From assembly GCF_026914265.1 (NCBI RefSeq), contig NC_069124.1:56511589-56575588 (forward strand): a stretch of DNA of 64,000 nucleotides, read 5' to 3'. Every line of letters begins with the position of its first letter. The first letter of the stretch is position 1. The stretch comes from Mya arenaria (taxonomy: Eukaryota > Mollusca > Bivalvia > Myida > Myidae). The position numbers and the translations under genes are program-made. The notes beneath the pieces are model-generated. The model had not been told where the DNA came from. It was given only the letters and a program-made list of their open reading frames with translations, and made no database searches. Positions 48,151 to 59,790 of this stretch are shown here, in pieces.

Positions 48151-49855
48151 AGGCCACACCAAATTAATGTTTAGTTTCTCGGATTTTTGCCAAAAAAAAT
48201 TGGAGCGAGCGAGCGAAAAATTTTTTTGTCAGTTTTCATAAAAACCGAAGCGAGCGAAGAGCGAAAAAATATTTTTTTCCTTATATTCAATATAAATAAG
48301 AAAGATTTTTCAAAATAATTGCCCTTAATCCCATTTTTAATGCCATCTTAAACTGAACCTCTAATGGTCATTGGGAAAATGTCGGAATACATACTATTTA
48401 TTCATCCGTATTTAGTACAAACATTATATAGATAAATCTAATTTCTTATATAATTAAAACGTACTTTAATATGACGATCATTCATGATAATAAATAACCC
48501 TGCTTTTAGTAAAAAGTTTGAAACGACTTATATAAATCTACCTGAATCAGTTTTACATCATATGCATACTGAATTTAGACATAACTTAGGATTGATTTTG
48601 GATTTGTAAAAAAGATCACTTACACAGGCATCATCAAACATCAGACTCCATATAACATAGACTAAAGTTTGTTTTTATTATCACAGGAAATGCAATGACA
48701 TGTGCTTATTAAAACAAAAAGAACAAGGGTATTTTTCAGAGTACTTTTTTTTTGGTTATTTAGATGTTTTTATGCACCAGCCAATTGTATATGCCCCCCA
48801 CCCTAAGTCCGGAATAGCGGGGACTTTGACTTCCGGTCTCTCAAATCCCGGGTAAAATACCCGACCTTCAGGGACACCGCAACCCTGAATACCTATGTGA
48901 GGCCCATTCCCGACTATTTTCAATATGAAGACAAAACCACATTCACTAGGCACTGCTGGGCCACCTGAAAGGTAAAAACACAGCCCATTGCCTCTGCTAT
49001 CCCCGGTATACCCCTGGAACAAGGGCGAGGGGTGGGCGGGGCAGTTGTTACAATTGACAAGTGCATTACAATCCCGAATTATGCTGCAAATAAAAACAAA
49101 ATATAAGGTGATAAATTTGGCTTACTTATGTTGAGGTATATCCAGACCAGTGTTTATATCGCTATTTGTGAAAAGATATTTGTTCAAAACTGTTGTTATG
49201 TCAAAATTTGATCAAAAATGAGCTTGATACATCAATTTGGACCAAACAATGACTCATGTTCCAGTTAAGTTGACCTGTTATCTTCAGCATCGTCGTAACG
49301 AGGTAAAATTTTGGTCCCTTGAATTATGACTTGAATAAAATAGTACTAAGTTGATCATTCCGATTTCCATTCAAAACGAGTCACTAATTACGCAATATAA
49401 TCGCTACCAGTCTCAGATACACATGCTTTATTGCATAATGATTGCTTTAAATAATGATCCTTTAGTGCATGAGACGATCAACAATGACTTCAAGCATGCT
49501 CAAAACATATTTATTGTCAAAAATAAGATTTAATTTCCAAACTTCGAGCCACATTGTTGATACTGGAAGCCGCCATTTTGATTGAATTTATTGAAACTCA
49601 TGCTAAACCGATCGATATACAGTATAAAAACACTACGCATCGGTAACTTCCCTTTACAAAAACACGAAAACTAGCGTAGACAAATTATACTTGATTATTT
49701 TTAGCCTTTTAATAAATTCTTACCTGAAAAAAATCTGCTTGGCGATCAAAATGGAGGTGCGGGCGCACTAAAAAAATAAAAAAATATTTTTTTTACATTT
49801 TCAAAAAAATAGGAGCGGTAAATCCGCGGAACGAAATATCAATTTGGTGTGGCCT
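48151..49855. mobile_element. 1.7 kb element with AGGCCACACCAAATT ends
   Basis: Left AGGCCACACCAAATTAATGT and right complement AGGCCACACCAAATTGATAT are inverted repeats. The subterminal zones are rich in GAGCGAGCG and GGAGCGGTAAATCC. No transposase recognised. It sits within the MULE; a truncated relative is at about 62041-62470. Confidence 0.7.
48772..49066 (-). mobile_element. GC-rich ATGCACCAG MITE, copy 4 (nested)
   Basis: ATGCACCAGCCAATTGTATA to AATTGACAAGTGCAT, in reverse orientation, lying inside the 48151-49855 element. Confidence 0.75.
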
Positions 49856-50282
49856 AAATCATTTTATTGACAGATTGCTTTCTTATTCCGTATGCATAGA
49901 ATACTTAAACCGAATATCTTCATGAACTACTAAAAACATAATGAAAATAAACAGACTTCTTTAAATTTATTACAGAGTTATTTGTTGTGTGATGAGATTA
50001 TTATTTATGAAAACACATGTCATAGTGTGTCGGCATGTGTCTCGTTAATTAACCCTATCCGTTCAACCCCTGGTGTGAAATTAATAATAATCTTTAACAT
50101 ATCATTGTTTATTGATAACCATATGGTTTAATTAAGTACAGGAGGTCGCGTGGCAATTTTCTGAATTATATTACTGTGCGTATATATTCAGTCACACTGA
50201 TTTTTATTTATTGTTGTAGAATTTTTCTATTTAACTGTTAGACTTTCCGATTAGTTGTTGATAATCTGTATTGGATTTAACA

Positions 50283-50387
50283 ATGATCGACGATTTGTGC
50301 ATAAAGTGTCGCCGTCTTGTGAGGCCTAGGCATAAGGGAAGGACATGTATATCATGTGGAAAAAACAACATGAACAGTGCCTTGAAG
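50283..50387 (+). pseudogene. MULE transposase remnant, exon 1 (zinc-ribbon-like)
   Basis: ATG at 50283 opens a 35-codon exon ending in LK before donor GTAAAA. The product has C6-x2-C9 and C22-x2-C25 pairs (CIKC and CISC) in a basic context, a zinc-ribbon-like DNA-binding head. Phase 0 agrees with the next acceptor at 50598. Confidence 0.6.
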
Positions 50388-50597
50388 GTAAAATCTTTCT
50401 TTTTATATGTTAAATGAAACTTTTTTTAAATTATTATATTGTTGCATAAAAACTTCCAATGGGTATTTTGTTAGTATAATAAGTGATTGTTTTAGTTTAC
50501 GTACTTGTTATTCATGTGTTTTCTTTTCTGCAAACACATATGTTATACTATATAGAAATACATAAAATAATTATGTTTTATCTGTTTTAAACTACAG

Positions 50598-51562
50598 ATG
50601 GAGCTGAGACATGTTCGTTTGTGTGCGGGCTAGTGTTGGGAATCGGACAGAAAAATAACTATCGATAATCGGTTTATGAAACCGATCAATGATCGATTAT
50701 TAATCGATTTAATTAATATTCAATTATCTTTGGTCATTTAAGGCATGCAGATACAGTACATGCACCAGTTTTAAGCACCAATATTCCCTTACAATAGTGT
50801 TTGTACATTTCTTTGTATAAATTACATTATTAATTCAGAACGAAACTGTCCTTTAGTGTTTACAAGTTACTGTTACAGAACAATTGACCACAGGCTCTAT
50901 TTTAGTCTTACATTTAGTATTTTATACATGTGTAAAATGATAACAAAGAAATATATCAATTTGTTTTTAATAATCAGTAAGTAACAAGTACAACAAGCAG
51001 TTGATTATTCTATATATTTTACAAGAACATATCCTTTCAGAAAACTGAGAAAACTAAATTCCTACATTGTAAAAAGTAAACGGGAACATGTTTTAAAAAT
51101 GAGAGGTTAGGAACCAAACCTATAGCAGTTTAATTCCAAAAAAATGGTAATAAAGTATTGTATTGCCATACTGACTTGATAAGAATATGACTAAATAACT
51201 GAACATAGTAACAGCTTACATGAACTGCGGTTACGTCCCTTGTTTCTGTAATCGATTGTTCAAATTTTACTATCGATTGTCGCCGACGTAGGCCTTTCCG
51301 ATCAATTGTCGATTATAGTCGATCATCGGCACAACACTAGTGCGGGCCATGCGAAGAAAATATTCCGGAAAGGGAATCATATATAAATGCCGACGATAAC
51401 GCATAGAGAGCGCGTTCCGTCGTCTTCGGAAAAGGCAACAACCCCCAAAATTTGAGATTCTCTGTGAATACATAGACGACCAGTGGATGGCCAACTCTTG
51501 CTGGACGGTGCGCGAGTGGTCTTGCTATCGTCAGTCTGTCAGGACAAAAAGTGACTGCGAAG
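50598..51562 (+). pseudogene. MULE transposase remnant, exon 2, split by a hAT insertion
   Basis: After acceptor ACTACAG the frame reads MELRHVRLCAG, is interrupted at 50631 by the hAT element and resumes at 51348 with HAKKIFRKGNHI. After a frameshift and a stop it continues RLRKRQQPPKFEILCEYIDD, QWMANSCWTVREWSCYRQSV, RTKSDCEG to donor GTAAGC. The final part (a W...R..NxDxEGWH-type block) matches the C-terminal region of MULE-domain proteins common in molluscs, from memory. The catalytic centre is absent. Confidence 0.6.
50631..51339. mobile_element. hAT-type non-autonomous element, copy 2, inside a transposase exon
   Basis: Starts TAGTGTTGGGAATCGGACAG and ends GGCACAACACTA (TAGTGTTG inverted). 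Exact 8 bp target duplications GTGCGGGC sit at 50623-50630 and 51340-51347. Eight-base duplication and TAGTGTTG-type ends are hallmarks of hAT elements. The ends carry many ATCGAT-like motifs; no coding capacity. Confidence 0.9.
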
Positions 51563-51768
51563 GTAAGCAAAAATCTAAATTCCAATTTGTTAAATAAAGC
51601 ATTATATTCTAGTAGCATTATCGTTCAGCTGCACCGACTTAACATTATGTGCAACTATAATGAACAATTGTAGTGCCATAACATAACACTAAAGTTAAAG
51701 ATAAAACAAACTACCGATCGCGTGCAATAACATTTGTTTAAAAATAGTTTTATACCAATATAAACAAG

Positions 51769-51995
51769 GATGGCGCAGTAAAGCGGGTCGCAGTAATTTG
51801 AAGTTTTACGTTCTTGTGTCATTGCTGCAGCGTGAGGCCGAGACTGTTGGACGACAAATACAGCTTCAGCCTTTCTTAAGTCATTTGGGGCAATGTATCG
51901 ACCCATTTGAAAATGCACAGCGGAGTATCACTCTTTATGTACTAGCAAAAATCAAAGTACATTATAATTGTCACAAGACAAAAGGTATATATTAA
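51769..51995 (+). pseudogene. MULE transposase remnant, exon 3
   Basis: The acceptor-like AAACAAG is followed by bases that complete the split glycine codon and read GWRSKAGRSNLKFYVLVSLL then QREAETVGRQIQL. This continues the EGW of the previous exon, with a few residues missing after GW compared with the family as I recall it. The rest, to the stop near 51995, is not recognised. The polypyrimidine tract is poor. Confidence 0.55.
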
Positions 51996-52598
51996 ATAAT
52001 TTGTCTGAAATAAAAAAAAAATACTACAAAATAAAGCATTTAAGACTCGACTTAAAACTTACGACTCGAGGGAAGATCAGCTCAAGATCCAATCTTTGCA
52101 AACTTTCATGTATATTCAATTATTAACTAAAAATTGTATTTGCAAATGACTATTTATGATAATTTATGAATTGCCTTTAAATTTTGAATTAAATTTTTGA
52201 CAATAAACGTGTCTTGTAATCATTACTTACCCACGGCGCACGCGTTTTACTAACGTTAATTATAGTTCAAAAAATAAGAAGCAAAATATCCCCCAATAAA
52301 CGAATGTATGCTATTAAAATAAGAATGTTCATTATCTTGGGCCATCTGTTATTACTGAAAAAAACCCATACATGATGCTCATATTGGATGATCGAATGTT
52401 TTTTGAAAGGTAGATTAAATCATTAATTGAAATAAACGAACCATATAACGAATGCAAGTGAGAACAGTTGAGTTAAAGATAATTTGAATTTTGTGCCGAA
52501 TTGACTATGCTTTATGGTGCCGAGTTGACGGGGTGCCGAATGTGTTGGTGCCAAATTGACTATGCCGAATTCGTTTGGTGCCGAATTGTCCAGTTACC

Positions 52599-52607
52599 TT
52601 TAATCAT
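52599..52607 (+). repeat. Target site duplication of the MULE, right
   Basis: TTTAATCAT, identical to 47541-47549. Confidence 0.85.
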
Positions 52608-53972
52608 CTCTGATAAACTTACTTCTATTAGATATTACTTTCCGTGTCTTTTTGTTGAAGACTATAATTGATCGTTTATCAAGACATTTAATTGGGGCCA
52701 TTTCCACACCTTTATTCTAACAGTTTGGTATTTTTTCTAATAGCATTGTAACACAAAATTGGGTGTGAAATTTCGGAAAGGACCAGCTAAAATGAGATAA
52801 TAACTGCAGTTGTTATGGGTATAACCCGATGGCGAGGGTAAATAAGCTCCCCCCCCCCCCAGTTGCTATCATTTAGTACCGGTCTTTAACAACACACGTT
52901 AAAATGTCATTAATGTATATTGTAGATATGTAAATAATTATCTTTGAATACCCTTATTTAACATATTTCATAGCCCATATGTATTTCCAAAATTGCCAAT
53001 GAAACTTGAAACATTAATATTTTATAAGAAAAGTGTTACGTTTTAACGGTCTGTAATCGTGTTGAGGTTAAAAATGGGAATAACTTTTGCTAAATATATT
53101 ACTTTGTTTTATACACAAGAACAATATATGACATTTCTTAACTACTAATGTAAATGAATAATCGAGTATCATATATAATTTCACTTTTATAATAATGATA
53201 AAAGGAAAAAAATCCGAAATGGTTATGGAATAATTTTATTGCTATAAATGACAATCTTCGATACACATGTCATTCCCAGTGTCATAACCTTGCCGATGGA
53301 TTAATTCTATCCTGCTTTGAATACGCCGCGGGGTGGGCCATAAAACCATTATCGTACAGTTGAATACACAATTTTGGGGCATCGATTTTCTACAAATTTT
53401 ACATAAATGTTCAAAAAGGACCAAAATATATTTATAAATTCATTATTTCGAAAAGTGCATTTGAAAGAGAAAAATATTCTGCAACGTAATCCGTTGGAAG
53501 CTAAGCGATCAGATGTCTATTATAACTAAATAGCAAAACAATTTTAAGCTCCTTCTTATTTCAATGTAACTTTTCATGACCAACAAAACCCTTAAAAAGG
53601 ACCAAAATGTAAAAAATCATACAATTAATACAAAACCATCATCTTCAAGGGCAAGAATTATCCTAACATATATGTAGGAAGTAAGTTAATCTGTTGAAAG
53701 ACTAAGTCGTGAGAACTGTTTAACCATATTTTCCCTATATAACTCTATAGGCACTTTCGCTTCAGCGGATTTCTCCAAAGTTGGCAATGTGTTAACAGCT
53801 GGAGTTATCAAGTTTGTATGGTACTCTTGTGCTCATTAATCCTGCAACTACGTTGTGATTTCATTGCTGTTCTCCAAGTTTCTGTTCTGGGTTCAGTGAA
53901 ACAAAAGCAAACCCGACACGTCTCTTTTGTGTACACTTCTGAGGGCTTGAGATACACTTCGTGCCCGCGCCG
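52608..53972. other. Spacer between MULE and channel gene
   Basis: No gene or repeat family recognised, apart from a poly-C run inside the MULE's right flank at about 52850-52860. The 3' UTR of the channel gene lies in its right part. Confidence 0.4.
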
Positions 53973-54161
53973 TCACTCTGCCGGAGTGACAGGCTCCCAG
54001 AAAATATAGACGCACCAGTATACAAGGTTGAATAGAAAGAAGGCGACCGGAAACAGGGTCCTGGAGATGCGGTCAATGTTGCGCGCTTTCTCGCGGTCCG
54101 CGGATACCAGGCGCCCAAACCTCATCTGAGCTCGACGAACCATGCCGTATATTCGGGCACC
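53973..54161 (-). CDS. Cys-loop anion channel, last exon (M4 and C-terminus)
   Basis: This is the terminal exon of a pentameric ligand-gated channel gene on the minus strand. After acceptor ATTCCAG it encodes 62 residues: GARIYGMVRRAQMRFGRLVS, then EKARNIDRISRTLFPVAFFL as the pre-M4/M4 start and FNLVYWCVYIFW completing M4, followed by EPVTPAE and a stop at 53973. The ...AxxIDxxSRxxFPxxFxxFNxxYW pattern is diagnostic of glycine/GABA/glutamate-gated chloride channels. Phase 0 joins either the cassette exon at 55736-55596 or the M3 exon at 56501-56296. The first dozen residues recur in the cassette exon. Confidence 0.92.
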   Translation of the reverse strand, partial: GARIYGMVRRAQMRFGRLVSADREKARNIDRISRTLFPVAFFLFNLVYWCVYIFWEPVTPAE

Positions 54162-55595
54162 CTGGAATAGTCCGGAATGTGTTTTGATATAAAGACATGA
54201 AGTGTTAATAATAATCAAACATATTGGGAAATATGTTTTTTTTTAACATCCGAGCATATTATAGGAAAAAAAGGAAAAATAAGATGCTTTATTCCAATAC
54301 TGAAATAAATTCATCAATGTTACACATTATTTGTGACTTGAGGTCTGCGTTTAATTGTCTGAAGTGTCGAATATTGTAAAATTAATACTGCAAACGTGTA
54401 TTCCATGAAAGTTCTTATTGAAAAATGAAGTATAAAATTATTAAAATATTTTGTGTGCTATGTATGAACACAAACAAGGGATGTTCAAATGTAGAGATTT
54501 AACCGTTATTGGTAGTTTGTGCAAATAGGAAGTTGTTGTTTTTTTTCTTAAAAAAATTCTCATAGCAGTTTATACTTCAGACTTAACTTTTGTCAAAATA
54601 TAGAACAGCCTCTAGCGGAGGTAGGAGGGTCTTAATAATTGCTATATTTGAGGTAAAATTATGTTTACTTCCTTGCACTAAAATAAACAAAAACGAGCTT
54701 TGAAAAAACTCAAACATCGACACAGATTCATACTCCAAGGTGTGTTGTCCGGGCAAAATTTCTTAACTAAAGAACACGTGTACACAAAAACAGTAAGAAC
54801 ACGTGCTTGTTTACATAAAGATCAGTCACAGACATGTACGTTAGTGGTCATCTTGAGTCATTTCATGCGTGGGGTTATGTTCTTGGTAACATTCTTCCAG
54901 AGACCATTGTTTGGGTATTGCTTCAAGATATGTATAAACAATTTCAAACACAACGTCATAGATAATGAGTTTGAATGTATGATCTCATTTCATAGTATGG
55001 AAAAATAAAGGGATCATCCGATTGTTAACATAATGTGCCTATTGAATTACATTGTATTGATATTACCAAATCGTTCCATATATCACTAATCTTTTAATGC
55101 CTGATGAGAATGAAAAATTCGTAATGATAATTAAGGATAACCTTATACGGTTACATTATACTTCATAAATATTTATCGTTTTCGGATTTTCACAACCGTG
55201 GGAAAATGTACATTAACTTGTCAGGTTAATCCAGTTTAGTTGCCCAGTCATTTCGTATCAACTGCATAATGTTTTTATCGACATAGTCTATTTGGTCAAG
55301 CTCAGTTTTGTGATTTTTTTTATAAAACTAGTTGCCTGAAAGTCATGATAACAACACAGTGGTGTGTTTCAATTATAACGCTTCCATAGCTTTGTGTTAT
55401 ATTTTAGTATCTCTCCATTATGTGAAACAACACAACGCTGAAATCATTACATGCACAATTGAGTGTCCACTTTTGACTACCATAAACATCAGGATCCTAT
55501 CACACAATTTACCCTTAACGCAAACATTGGTTCTAAGAAAATATGTTAAACTTTTAATATAAAATGCGTTACGTACAAACATTTATAAACTTTAC
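54162..55595 (-). other. Channel intron between cassette and last exon
   Basis: The part next to the last exon resembles the part of the upstream intron next to the cassette exon (TGGAATAGTCCGGA...; AATAAT...GGGAAA...; ATTTGTGACT). About 0.9 kb around 54560-55560 has no counterpart and is probably a later insertion. Open frames there are unrecognised. Confidence 0.5.
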
Positions 55596-55736
55596 CTTGT
55601 CATCCATCTTGCCGTTGGCCTCAACGTCCCCATTGTGAGGTAAAGAGTTGTCGACAGGCAGTGGTGTACCGATGGCTATTTTACTGACCACAGGCTGGAG
55701 TTGAGCTCGACGTACCACGCCGAACAATCGGGCACC
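55596..55736 (-). CDS. Cys-loop anion channel, chimeric cassette exon (M3-M4 loop)
   Basis: Between acceptor ATTCCAG and donor GTAAAG is an open 141 bp exon, phase 0 at both ends, encoding 47 residues. Its first 12 (GARLFGVVRRAQ) copy the start of the last exon (GARIYGMVRRAQ). The remainder (QLQPVVSKIAIGTPLPVDNS...GDVEANGKMDDK) copies the end of the M3 exon (QLKPVAGKIALGTPMSADDS...EDIEANNTTEDK). It therefore can be included or skipped without breaking the frame, lengthening the intracellular loop that controls trafficking and modulation. Both splice sites look usable and there is no stop, so it is likely expressed, perhaps alternatively; a transcript is needed to be sure. Confidence 0.75.
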
Positions 55737-56295
55737 CTGGAATAGTCCGGAGTGTATTTTGTCACATGTGATGCGAATAATAAGTAAACTGAATGGGAAA
55801 CGTTTTTTTCGATCGGGTAGGAAAATAGAATCAAAGAGTTGTTTAAAACAAATGTGGATAGAACGAATTTATTTGTGACTGGGGTTCTGTGCGTTATTGT
55901 TTTAAACTTAAAAAAAAACAGAGATATAAGAGTGTATTAATGTGTGTCCTTCTGTAGATTTTTACTGAAAAGTAATGCCGTCAGTTACCAATAAGCAATA
56001 CTTTCATGTACAAATTCTTAACACGGATAATTGAAAAAAGACGCATTGTCATATAAAAGTATTGAATGGTGTTAAAGGCTAATGGCCGGTTGGTCAAATT
56101 TCCGAATACGAGCATATAGGATTCAAAAGGATTATGCCCAGTTTTATTTTACTGTAAGCTATTGAAGTATAAACCTAGATGAGATACGACTTAGAAACTG
56201 CCCGTAAATATGTCTTCAAAAAGTCCATCAAGCGCATTCATAATTTCTGAACACAAATGTTATTTGTCACATGTACAAGCGTTTATTGGCTCTAC
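55737..56295 (-). other. Channel intron between M3 exon and cassette exon
   Basis: Similar at both ends to the next intron, as expected of a duplicated copy. No other feature. Confidence 0.55.
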
Positions 56296-56501
56296 CTTGT
56301 CTTCAGTTGTGTTGTTTGCCTCGATGTCCTCATTGGGAGGTATAGAGTCGTCGGCAGACATTGGCGTACCAAGGGCTATTTTACCGGCCACGGGTTTAAG
56401 TTGACGCCGCTTTTGAACACGCGACAGAACATTGACGTACGCAAATTGTACCAGGGCCAAAAATACGAACAGTAAACAGGCCGCCATCCATACGTCGATC
56501 G
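56296..56501 (-). CDS. Cys-loop anion channel, M3 exon and loop start
   Basis: Acceptor TTTAATTTCAG; the first two bases complete the alanine codon left by the previous exon (G + CG). It encodes AIDVWMAACLLFVFLALVQF then AYVNVLSRVQKRR as M3 and the start of the cytoplasmic loop, then KPVAGKIALGTPMSADDSIP and a linker ending TTEDK before donor GTAGAG, phase 0. The KAIDVWM motif at the M2-M3 link and AYVN at the M3 end are standard for the family. Confidence 0.92.
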
Positions 56502-59025
56502 CTGAAATTAAAAATTAACAAAACAATGTTTCAATCAATCACACACGAACAATGGTAGTCTGTAACATATTGCGATCTAAAGGATATGAAACGTCAGGCA
56601 CAGGCGAATTATATAGCCAAACAAGATAACCTAGCGATACATGTACGGCAACATGGAGGAACAGCAACGACCAAAACTGGTCACCACAAAAACAGTTAAC
56701 ATGAAACAATTATTCATCTGATAACAAAGCAAACATGAACCATGTTATCCCGGACGCAACTATCGAGCTGTCTCCTTGGTGTTGTTTATAAGTAATATTG
56801 GGTGTTCAGTCGGAAATGAATATAATTGAAAAGGATTCTGAGTACCTAAGCTGACACGAAGCACACAAGAGGTGATAAAGCAATGCTTTGTCGTATTCAT
56901 CCAGATCTTTATCAAAGCATAGAACAGAAATTCAACATTGCCTTTGTAGAATCCATTTTACTCTTCAAGCCAGTAAAATCGCTTCGAAAATAAGATAAAT
57001 AGAAACAGGTAACAACGGATAGATGAATTGTGCAATGTTAAGAGTGGACACAATGACAAATACACGAGCGTGATTTACAACGGCAAAAATAATAGACGTA
57101 ATCAGTTATAAAGCAACCCGAGTTAACACTTGAATATCACATCAATTCTGCTATCATTTAGACAAACATATAGTTTTCAAATAACAGTAACCTAGGTAAT
57201 TTGACATAAACTAATGCTCTTTCGTAGCGTTGTAAAATATGAGCGTTTTCTTTTTTCATGGGTCTGGTATTTAGTGCAGGTGTTTCCGCTATTACTGACA
57301 TTCTGGTGGAGGACGTGTGCTTCAGTCGACTCATGTCAGAGATTAGTATTCTTGAAGAACAAAGTTTCGATAATCTAGCCTGTTAGTTTGAGTTTCGTCT
57401 CGTTTCTCGTTTTGTCTTGTCTGGTTGTTTATCTACAAATGTAGTTTTATGATAGCATCTCTCCTTTTTATATAACCAATCGCTCAAATATCGAGATAGT
57501 AAAGATTGGGGGAAAGGTTTGCAAGTAAAATGATACCGATTTTATTACTCTTAGGTAAAAACAAGAGGAATTTGTTTATGTCATACCTGAACTTTTGGGT
57601 AGTATAAACCATATTATTTCACAATTGTTTCGCACTAAATTATGATGTTATTGAATGACTCGGGTAAATATTGAAAGAACAGTCAAATAAATGATCTTAG
57701 ATTGTATCAAGAAAACACATTTTTATTTACAACAATATAATAAACCACACACATTTTAAGCATGTCAACGAAATGTAAGCAAACATATTGCACCAGATTA
57801 TGGAGTGCCTATACGTCTAATGTTCTAAAACAGGCAAATAATATCGTAATTTCTAATATGTTTTCCGACTTTGTCTAAATGTGTATATTCCAAAAGAGAG
57901 AGTCTTTGGAAACACAACTACAGGTGTAGTATGAAAACTGTAGCTACGCTTTTAATGACACTATTCATTGAAGGTGATGAAAGGTGCATAACTGTCAACG
58001 CCCCTAGCACCGGTCTTAGAGGTAATCACCTGAAAATAAATAACTACATTATAGCGAAAGTACACGATGTGTACCTCCTTTCTATCTAATATAATTGTTA
58101 AGTGAAACAATCTGTGGATACTTGTGAAAACAAAACAACACAACAAAATAAAAACAAGTTTTGTCGTAAAAGAGAACTGCATTACATGGTGGTAATCTTC
58201 AACTTTTATTTCATAAATACTAAACACAAGATATCAAATCTTCAACTTTTATTTCATAAATACTACACACAAGATATCAAAACAAGTATCACAAAAACAT
58301 ATTGGTAAAGACGTAAAAACATAAACAAGAACTTCGCGAATACGAGCATATGGGATTCAAAAAACCTTCTGAACGTCAACATAATTTCTATTATGTTTTT
58401 TTTGTTTTAAGTCGAAACGGGAATATAACTCAACAATAACTATGACCAGATATCTAGGTCTTAAAAACTATTGTCTCCTGTCAAATGCTTTTGCGAACAC
58501 CGAAGCTATAATACAACAGATATGTTTACTTCGAAAAACTTAAGACCTAAAATTGAAATGATAACTATTTGTTATAAATGCACGATATTCATTTTACTGA
58601 AAACAAATATACTGCAGATAAATAACATTGCAGACGGCAACCTGTTATAATAGACAGCTCTTTAGGTAGAGGACTCAGCAGTACTCCATCTTACCAACTA
58701 CTTACTACATCCGCACTATTGACCGCCAGATAGTGTGATGGTATTTTAAAGATCATGCATACCGTGAAAGCCAATACTTCAATCTGCTGGCTTCATAGAC
58801 ATTTTTACATACATTATCTTCCCTGGAGCATAAACAACTCTTATATTTTGATTGTTTTTACCTTATTTGTAAAAGATGCACAAATTGTTTCCCACTTCCA
58901 CGAGTAATGCAACTAAAGCCACCATCTCTACTACCACAACAACACCAACATCCATATCAAAAACGTCTACAACAAGAACATCTCTACTTACAACAACGAC
59001 TTAATGAAGAGCAACAATTATATAC
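56502..59025 (-). other. 2.5 kb channel intron
   Basis: No exon or repeat family is recognised except a tandem 43 bp pair at 58195-58280. GAATACGAGCATAT occurs both here (58338) and at 56104, a short shared motif. Confidence 0.5.
58195..58280. repeat. 43 bp direct tandem duplication
   Basis: ATCTTCAACTTTTATTTCAT and the following TAAATACTA(A/C)ACACAAG occur twice in tandem with one difference. Confidence 0.9.
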
Positions 59026-59256
59026 CTTTCAAGTAGGATACTTTGGGTAGGTTGTTGCGTGCTCCTGCACTCTGTGTTGTCATGGTGAGGACTGTGAGAA
59101 GACCAAGAGATATTCTTGCAGGAACTGCGTCAATGTCGAGCCAAAATGAGACCCATGAAAGGAACACGATCAAGTAGCTGGGGATGATAACCTGGGTGAT
59201 GTAGTAACCCTTGCTGCGCACCATTGAAATGTCAAACCGCACACAGGAGTACCCGA
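59026..59256 (-). CDS. Cys-loop anion channel, exon with loop C, M1 and M2
   Basis: Acceptor ATACAAACAG; the two first bases complete a valine codon (G + TC). It begins [18 protein letters not shown], where the cysteine pairs with the CDK cysteine of the previous exon, giving the second ligand-domain disulfide typical of glycine and glutamate-gated chloride channels and absent from GABA-A receptors. Then come M1 ([20 protein letters not shown]) and M2 ([20 protein letters not shown]). Pro-Ala-Arg at the inner mouth of M2 is the anion-selectivity signature. It ends KVSYLK before donor GTATAT, with one base of the next codon. Confidence 0.93.
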
Positions 59257-59655
59257 CTGTTTGTATGAACGAAAGTAAAGGTAACTGTACAAATATAATT
59301 ATATTGGACATAGGACAGTACTGTTTTTAAATATATGTTTAATATTGTGCATGCGTTCGCAGCAGAATTTGTATTTGTCTAATGGCGAAGCAACATGCTC
59401 TTTGTGTTTTTTTACCAAATCAATGCATGCGATGTGTATATGCAGTGTGGGTACACGCAGCTTTTCTTCTTTACGAAACACGACCAGATGGCTACACACT
59501 ACTGAGCCATGTACATCTCATAACGAGCCTTTTAAAATACATTAAATATGTTTGAGTTAGTTCTGTTTTTAATGTACACCACAACCTGTCTAAATAACAC
59601 TTCTAACGGCGTACGTAAATGTACAATGCACCTTACGGAAAGTTGTTGCACTTAC

Positions 59656-59790
59656 CACCGTAGTATAGCTTGTCGCATTGGCTAGTCGATATCTCGTTGA
59701 GGGTGAACTGAGAGATGGCAAGGCCCGGACTGTGACTGATGGGATCCAGTCCCGCCCACTCAAACCTCATCGTGTCCGTTGTGTATCCGT
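59656..59790 (-). CDS. Cys-loop anion channel, exon after the Cys-loop
   Basis: Acceptor CTATTAACAG; AC completes the tyrosine codon begun by the 83 bp exon. The product YGYTTDTMRFEWAGLDPISH then SPGLAISQFTLNEISTSQCD and KLYYGG contains the YxY/TxD and W stretch of the ligand domain and the first cysteine of the loop C disulfide. Donor GTAAGT follows, phase 1. 135 bp. Confidence 0.92.

Larger units (their letters stand above)
47550..52598 (+). mobile_element. 5.05 kb Mutator-like (MULE) transposon with nested insertions
   Basis: The left end GGTTTCCGGACAATTCGGCA and the right end (reverse complement GGTAACTGGACAATTCGGCA) continue into a shared CCAAACGAATTCGGCATA. Further AATTCGGCACC motifs repeat inside both termini (47550-47665 and 52490-52598). 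An exact 9 bp duplication TTTAATCAT flanks it; 9 bp is the Mutator size. Inside on the plus strand are exon remnants of a MULE-type transposase (50283-51995), which fits the terminal structure. Three later insertions are a 1.7 kb element at 48151-49855, a GC-rich MITE within that, and a hAT element at 50631-51339. The catalytic DDE core is not recognisable, so the copy is a deletion derivative. Confidence 0.85.

Noticed and set aside
59299..59545. Open frames on both strands between channel exons
   Set aside because: No family similarity; they lie in an intron of the channel gene.
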